Source of the DNA: Streptomyces sp. NBC_01244
Lineage (GTDB): Bacteria; Actinomycetota; Actinomycetes; Streptomycetales; Streptomycetaceae
Length of the DNA stretch: 64,000 nt
Assembly: GCF_035987325.1 (NCBI RefSeq)
Contig: NZ_CP108488.1
Span: forward strand, 7,874,001-7,938,000
Direction: 5' to 3'
Position 1 is the first letter of the stretch. Every line of letters starts with the position of its first letter. The notes below the pieces were generated by a model. The model saw nothing but the letters and a program-made list of their open reading frames with translations. It searched no databases and had not been told where the DNA came from. Below are positions 60,271 to 64,000 of the stretch, piece by piece. Made by a program: the position numbers and the translations under genes.

Positions 60271-61548
60271 ATGGCAGAGCAGCGCGAGCGCCCGGGGGTT
60301 CCTCCGTGGCAGCGATGGATGGAGCGGACCGGGCGGGGCCCGGCCTGGCGCTCCGCGCTGCTCGTGGCCGTCTTCGCCCAGGTGGGCTCGGGGTGGGCCG
60401 CGCAGCAGCAGAGCGGGCGGGTGGCGCTGGACGGCTTCGGGCGGCTCCTGCTGCTCCTCGGGCCGCTGCTGCTCGTGTGGCGCCACCGGTACCCGGTGGC
60501 CGTGGCGTACGGGGTCAGTGCCGTCACCCTGGTGTACATCGGCGCCGGGTTCCCGTACGGCCCGGTGTTCATCAGCCTGGCCCTGGCCTGCTTCGCCGCG
60601 GTCGTCGCCGGACGCCGCCGAGCCGCCTGGGGGGCCGTCGGGCTGCTCTGGGCCGGGCACCTGGCCATCGGGCACCTGCTCTACCACCACCTGCCGCCCG
60701 CCGGGGACGGCCCGGCGCCCTGGGCGCAGGAAATGGTCGTCACCGCGTGGGTGCTCGCCATCCTCGCCGTCTCCGAGCTCGTCCGCATGCGCCGGGAGCA
60801 GTGGGCCCTCGCCCGGGCCGAGCGGTCGGCGGCCGAGAAGCGCCGGGCGAACGAGGAGCGGCTGCGCATCGCCCGCGAACTGCACGACGTCCTCGCCCAC
60901 AGCATCTCGGTGATCAACGTCCAGGCGGGCGTGGGGCTGGCCCTGCTCGACTCCGATCCCGAGCAGGCCCGTTCGGCGCTGACCACCATCAAGGCGGCCA
61001 GCAAGGAAGCGCTGGGCGAGGTCCGGCAGGTCCTCGACACCCTGCGCGCTCCCGGCGACGGCGACGCACCGCGCGCGCCCGCGCCCGGTCTCGACCGGCT
61101 TCCCGAGCTGGTCGAGCAGGCCGCCGCGGCCGGGCTGACCGTCGACATCGCGACGGTCGGGGACGCGCGGGCGCCGGCGCCCGGGACGGACCTCGCCGCC
61201 TTCCGCATCGTGCAGGAGGCGCTGACCAACGTCGTGCGGCATTCCGGTTCGCGCACCGCCCGCGTCCGCCTCTCCTGGCGGCCCCGCGTCCTGGAACTGC
61301 GCGTGGACGACGACGGGCCGGCCACGGGCGGCCCGGCGGGCGGCAGCGGCAACGGCCTCGTGGGCATGCGCGAGCGGGCCGCGGCCCTCGGCGGCACCAT
61401 CGAGGCCGGCCCACGCCCCGACGGCGGCTTCCGCGTGGTCGCCCGGCTCCCCTTGAAGGCCGAGGCGGCACCGCCGGAACCGGAGGCCGACCCCGACCCC
61501 GCCCCTGAGGCCGTCCCGAAGCCCGCCCCGCCCCAGGAGGATCCGTGA
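60271..61548 (+). CDS. Sensor histidine kinase, HisKA_3 (NarL-partner) family
   Basis: Membrane sensor kinase of 425 aa with about four to five hydrophobic segments in the first 170 residues and little extracellular sequence, so it may sense membrane stress or a lipophilic ligand. The dimerisation helix holds the phosphorylated His205 in ARELHDVLAHSISVINVQAGV. The ATPase domain has FRIVQEALTNVVRHS (N box) and the glycine-rich GNGLVGMRERA. The last 30 residues are Pro/Ala/Glu-rich. Its stop overlaps the regulator start (GTGA), so the pair is co-translated. ATG 60271 chosen; GTG 60262 possible. Confidence 0.93.
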   Translation: MAEQRERPGVPPWQRWMERTGRGPAWRSALLVAVFAQVGSGWAAQQQSGRVALDGFGRLLLLLGPLLLVWRHRYPVAVAYGVSAVTLVYIGAGFPYGPVFISLALACFAAVVAGRRRAAWGAVGLLWAGHLAIGHLLYHHLPPAGDGPAPWAQEMVVTAWVLAILAVSELVRMRREQWALARAERSAAEKRRANEERLRIARELHDVLAHSISVINVQAGVGLALLDSDPEQARSALTTIKAASKEALGEVRQVLDTLRAPGDGDAPRAPAPGLDRLPELVEQAAAAGLTVDIATVGDARAPAPGTDLAAFRIVQEALTNVVRHSGSRTARVRLSWRPRVLELRVDDDGPATGGPAGGSGNGLVGMRERAAALGGTIEAGPRPDGGFRVVARLPLKAEAAPPEPEADPDPAPEAVPKPAPPQEDP

Positions 61549-62219
61549 TCCGTGTTCTGCTCGCCGACGACCAGCTCCTCGTCCGGGCGGGGTTCCGGGC
61601 CCTGCTCGACGCGCAGCCGGACATCGAGGTGGCGGGAGAGGCCGCCGACGGGGACGAGGCCGTCCGCCTGGTGCGCGAGCTGCGCCCGGACGTGGTCCTG
61701 ATGGACATCCGGATGCCGGTGTGCGACGGGCTCGCCGCCACGCGGCGGATCACCGGGGACGCGGCGCTGGCCGGCGTCAGGGTGGTCATGCTCACCACCT
61801 TCGAACTCGACGAGTACGTCTTCGAGGCCCTGCGGTCCGGAGCCTCGGGCTTCCTGGTCAAGGACACCGAACCGGAGGAACTGCTGCGGGCGGTCCGGGC
61901 CGTGGTGGACGGCGACGCCCTGCTGTCCCCGGGCGTCACGCGCCGCCTGATCGAGGAGTTCGCGGCCCGCTCCAAGCAGCCCGCGGCCGACGGCGCGGCC
62001 CTGGGCCTGGACCGGCTCACCGAGCGGGAGCGCGAGGTGATGGCCCTCGTGGGCCTCGGCCTGTCCAACGAGGAGATCGCCCGCCGCCTGGTCGTCAGCC
62101 CGCTCACCGCGAAGACCCACGTCAGCCGGACGATGGTGAAGCTCGGCGCCCGCGACCGTGCCCAACTGGTCGTCCTGGCCTACGAGTCGGGGCTGGTCAG
62201 GCCCGGCTGGCTCGGCTGA
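61545..62219 (+). CDS. LuxR/NarL-family response regulator
   Basis: Two-domain regulator of 224 aa. The receiver has the acidic pair in LLADDQ (8-9), phosphoacceptor Asp54 in VVLMDIRMP and Lys104 in FLVKDTEPEE. The C-terminal LuxR helix-turn-helix (about 158-215) reads LTEREREVMALVGLGLSNEEIARRL. It is translationally coupled to the kinase. The 18-bp palindromes in front of this operon and of the next one are its likely binding sites, so it should control itself and the ABC transporter. Confidence 0.94.
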   Translation: MIRVLLADDQLLVRAGFRALLDAQPDIEVAGEAADGDEAVRLVRELRPDVVLMDIRMPVCDGLAATRRITGDAALAGVRVVMLTTFELDEYVFEALRSGASGFLVKDTEPEELLRAVRAVVDGDALLSPGVTRRLIEEFAARSKQPAADGAALGLDRLTEREREVMALVGLGLSNEEIARRLVVSPLTAKTHVSRTMVKLGARDRAQLVVLAYESGLVRPGWLG

Positions 62220-62251
62220 TTCCCTCCCGTCTCCCCGCCGGCCGGACCCCC

Positions 62252-62269
62252 GTACTCCCCTGGAAGTAC
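62252..62269. promoter_or_regulatory. Response-regulator operator upstream of SHOCT-ABC operon
   Basis: GTACTCCCCTGGAAGTAC, near-identical to the reverse complement of the site at 60193-60210, lies 106 bases before the SHOCT gene. It marks this operon as a target of the preceding two-component system. Confidence 0.65.
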
Positions 62270-62374
62270 GCGCGGTGCAGCCGGCCGTACGACGACCCGG
62301 ACCCCCTCCCGGAGCGAGTCTCGGAATGTGACGCAGACGTCCGCACTTGCGAACTTCCGAGGAGCTGAACCGAG

Positions 62375-62674
62375 ATGAACGACATCGCCACCCTCACCAC
62401 CCTCGCGTACGACGGGCCCGGCCCGTGGATCCTGTTCTTCCCGCTGATCTGGGCGGCCGTGGTCATCGGCGCCGTCACCGTGCTGCGCCGCACCGTGTGG
62501 CGCGGCCGCCGGGCCCCGTGGCAGGCCGGCGGAGCCGCGTACGGCGAGCACTCGCCGATCGCCGTCCTCGGCCGGCGCTTCGCCTCCGGCGAGATCGACG
62601 AGGACGAGTACCGGCGGCGGCTGTCCGTCCTGGACGAGCAGTTCGGCCGCCTCTCCCAGGGCGGTGCGGCATGA
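62375..62674 (+). CDS. SHOCT-domain small membrane protein
   Basis: A 99-aa protein with one membrane helix (about 17-37) and a C-terminal SHOCT motif, PIAVLGRRFASGEIDEDEYRRRLSVLDE (about 62-89), a short oligomerisation segment. It is the first gene of the transporter operon and overlaps the ATPase gene as ATGA. It may sense or regulate at the membrane; such genes often accompany two-component-controlled ABC exporters in actinobacteria. CGAGGAG precedes the ATG. Confidence 0.87.
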   Translation: MNDIATLTTLAYDGPGPWILFFPLIWAAVVIGAVTVLRRTVWRGRRAPWQAGGAAYGEHSPIAVLGRRFASGEIDEDEYRRRLSVLDEQFGRLSQGGAA

Positions 62675-63462
62675 GGACCGCCACCGCGCCGGGCGGCGGC
62701 GGAGGCGTCGCCGCCCGGGTCGTCGATGCCGTGAAGGTCTACGGCCGGGGCGACACCGAGGTACGGGCCCTGGACGGGGTGAGCGTCGACTTCCCGGCCG
62801 GACGCTTCACCGCGATCATGGGACCGTCCGGTTCCGGCAAGTCGACCCTGATGCACTGTGCCGCCGGTCTCGACACCCTCACCTCCGGATCCGCTTCCAT
62901 CGGCGGTACGGATCTCAGCGCGCTCGACGACCGCCGGCTCACCCTGCTGCGCCGCGAGCGCGTCGGCTTCGTCTTCCAGGCCTTCAACCTGATTCCCACC
63001 CTCACCGTCGCCGAGAACATCACGCTCCCGCAGGACCTCGCGGGCAGCCGCCCGGACCGAGCCTGGCTCGACGGCCTCATCGACGTCGTCGGACTGCGCG
63101 ACCGGCTCCACCACCGGCCCGCCGAGCTCTCCGGCGGCCAGCAGCAGCGCGTCGCCGTGGCCCGCGCCCTCGCCGGCAGCCCCGATGTCGTCTTCGCCGA
63201 CGAGCCCACGGGCAACCTCGACTCCCGTTCGGGTGAGGAGGTGCTCGGCCTGCTGGGCAGGGCGGTGCGCGCGATGAACCGTACGGTCGTCATGGTCACC
63301 CATGACCCGGTGGCCGCCGCCCACGCCGACGAGGTCGTCTTCCTCGCCGACGGGCGGCTGGTCGACCGGATGGCGGGTCCCACCGCGGACCGCGTCCTGG
63401 ACCGGCTCAAGTCCTTCGACACCCGCCCCCTGACGGCGGCTGCCCCGAGGGAGGAGTCATGA
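62671..63462 (+). CDS. ABC transporter ATP-binding protein, LolD/MacB type
   Basis: ATPase of 263 aa energising the FtsX-like permease encoded next. Walker A GPSGSGKS (51-58), Q-loop FVFQAFNLIP (101-110), signature LSGGQQQR (153-160), Walker B DVVFADEPTGNLD (172-184) and H-loop VMVTHDP are complete. The sequence pattern is that of the LolD/MacB/FtsE group, which drive export or mechanotransmission rather than import. ATG 62671 overlaps the SHOCT stop and its own stop overlaps the permease ATG, so the three genes form one translated unit under the two-component system. Confidence 0.95.
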   Translation: MRTATAPGGGGGVAARVVDAVKVYGRGDTEVRALDGVSVDFPAGRFTAIMGPSGSGKSTLMHCAAGLDTLTSGSASIGGTDLSALDDRRLTLLRRERVGFVFQAFNLIPTLTVAENITLPQDLAGSRPDRAWLDGLIDVVGLRDRLHHRPAELSGGQQQRVAVARALAGSPDVVFADEPTGNLDSRSGEEVLGLLGRAVRAMNRTVVMVTHDPVAAAHADEVVFLADGRLVDRMAGPTADRVLDRLKSFDTRPLTAAAPREES

Positions 63463-64000
63463 GTACGAGCGGCGCCCGCCCCGTGCTGCGGCTCGCCGCG
63501 GCCTCACTGCGCGCGCACAAGCGGCGGTTCGCCGGGACCTTCACGGCCGTGCTGCTCGGCGTCGCCTTCCTCACCGGGACGCTCCTCATGGGCGACACCC
63601 TCCGCGCGAGCTTCGACAGCATGTTCGCCGGCGCGGCGAGCGGTACCGACGCGGTGGTCCGCAATTCCCGTGTGGTGACCGTCCCGGGCGAGGCCCAGGG
63701 CACCCGGCAGCCCGTACCGACCGCTCTCGTGGAGGAGATCCGGCGCATCCCGGGCGTGGCCGCCGCCGCCCCCGCGGTCCAGGGCGCGGGGCAGCTCGTC
63801 GGCTCCGACGGCAAGCCGATCGGGGGCCAGGGGCCGCCCACGCTCGCCGGGAACTGGATCGAGGACCCGGACCTCAACCCGTACCGGCTCGCCGAGGGCC
63901 GGGCACCGGAGCGGACCGGAGAGGTCGTCGTCAACCGGGCCACCGCGGACAAGGGCGGACTGGAGCTCGGCGACACGACCGTGCTGCGCACGCCCGACCC
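63459..64000 (+). CDS. FtsX-like ABC transporter permease (5' part, runs off window)
   Basis: The first 180 codons of a MacB/FtsX-type permease: a basic cytoplasmic N-terminus, one membrane helix (about 22-45, FTAVLLGVAFLTGTLLMGDTL) and the start of a large extracytoplasmic domain (NSRVVTVPGEAQGTRQPVPTALVEEIRRIPGV). The pattern matches large actinobacterial FtsX-domain permeases of antimicrobial-peptide or lipoprotein exporters. The ATG overlaps the ATPase stop (ATGA). The rest lies beyond 64000. Confidence 0.92.
   Translation, partial: MSTSGARPVLRLAAASLRAHKRRFAGTFTAVLLGVAFLTGTLLMGDTLRASFDSMFAGAASGTDAVVRNSRVVTVPGEAQGTRQPVPTALVEEIRRIPGVAAAAPAVQGAGQLVGSDGKPIGGQGPPTLAGNWIEDPDLNPYRLAEGRAPERTGEVVVNRATADKGGLELGDTTVLRTPD

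Overview
The window is a stretch of a Streptomyces-type chromosome. GC is very high, with almost every third codon position G or C; GTG and TTG starts are common, and many genes overlap by ATGA or GTGA. The gene set is typical of the genus: several PP2C/SpoIIE phosphatases, MASE1, BCCT, an AdaA-AlkA fusion with ogt, psd/pssA, and a five-gene ethylmalonyl-CoA operon. No tRNA, rRNA, CRISPR array or replication origin was recognised.

Layout. 1-10.5 kb: phosphate permease (cut by the left edge), drug-efflux MFS with MarR regulator, secreted beta-helix protein, macro-domain protein, a TetR regulator sharing an operator sequence with an SDR/hydrolase fusion, and an Lrp regulator divergent from a permease-aminotransferase pair. 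10.5-23.7 kb: a signalling block with MASE1 membrane protein plus PP2C phosphatase, an Asp/Glu-racemase-like protein lacking its cysteines, RecQ helicase, a broken patatin/DUF3376 gene, and two large multi-domain PP2C phosphatases, one translationally coupled to a GlxA-type regulator. 23.7-34.5 kb: isochorismatase, glycerate kinase, BCCT transporter, Nudix, acetyltransferase, the alkylation-repair pair, and phosphatidylethanolamine synthesis (psd-pssA). 34.7-44.1 kb: ccr-ecm-mcl-mch-mcd (acetyl-CoA assimilation and ethylmalonyl/methylmalonyl-CoA supply) with a TetR regulator and a tandem-duplicated 3-hydroxyacyl-CoA dehydrogenase upstream. 44.6-58.1 kb: HEAT protein, RidA, secreted peptidase, a large serine recombinase inside a truncated radical-SAM gene, then a peptide-degradation operon (DppA, M20, S9), GNATs, arginase-like and DinB proteins. 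58.1-64 kb: DUF5107 protein, then a histidine kinase/LuxR regulator pair and a SHOCT-ABC-FtsX operon that runs off the right edge.

The most unusual signal is a set of three CTAG-bounded inverted-repeat elements (10496-10516, 45189-45353, 57273-57450). All three lie between convergent genes, and in each the stop codon TAG of the left gene is part of the element's terminal CTAG. The two long ones share the core GTACGTCCAGTAC. In their arms most mismatches are transitions of the kind that would become G-U wobble in a minus-strand transcript. Other points of note are near-identical 18-bp palindromes in front of the kinase/regulator operon and the SHOCT-ABC operon, paired operators for the TetR at 5.4 kb, phased heptamer repeats upstream of ccr and of the hydroxyacyl-CoA dehydrogenase, and the recombinase junction.
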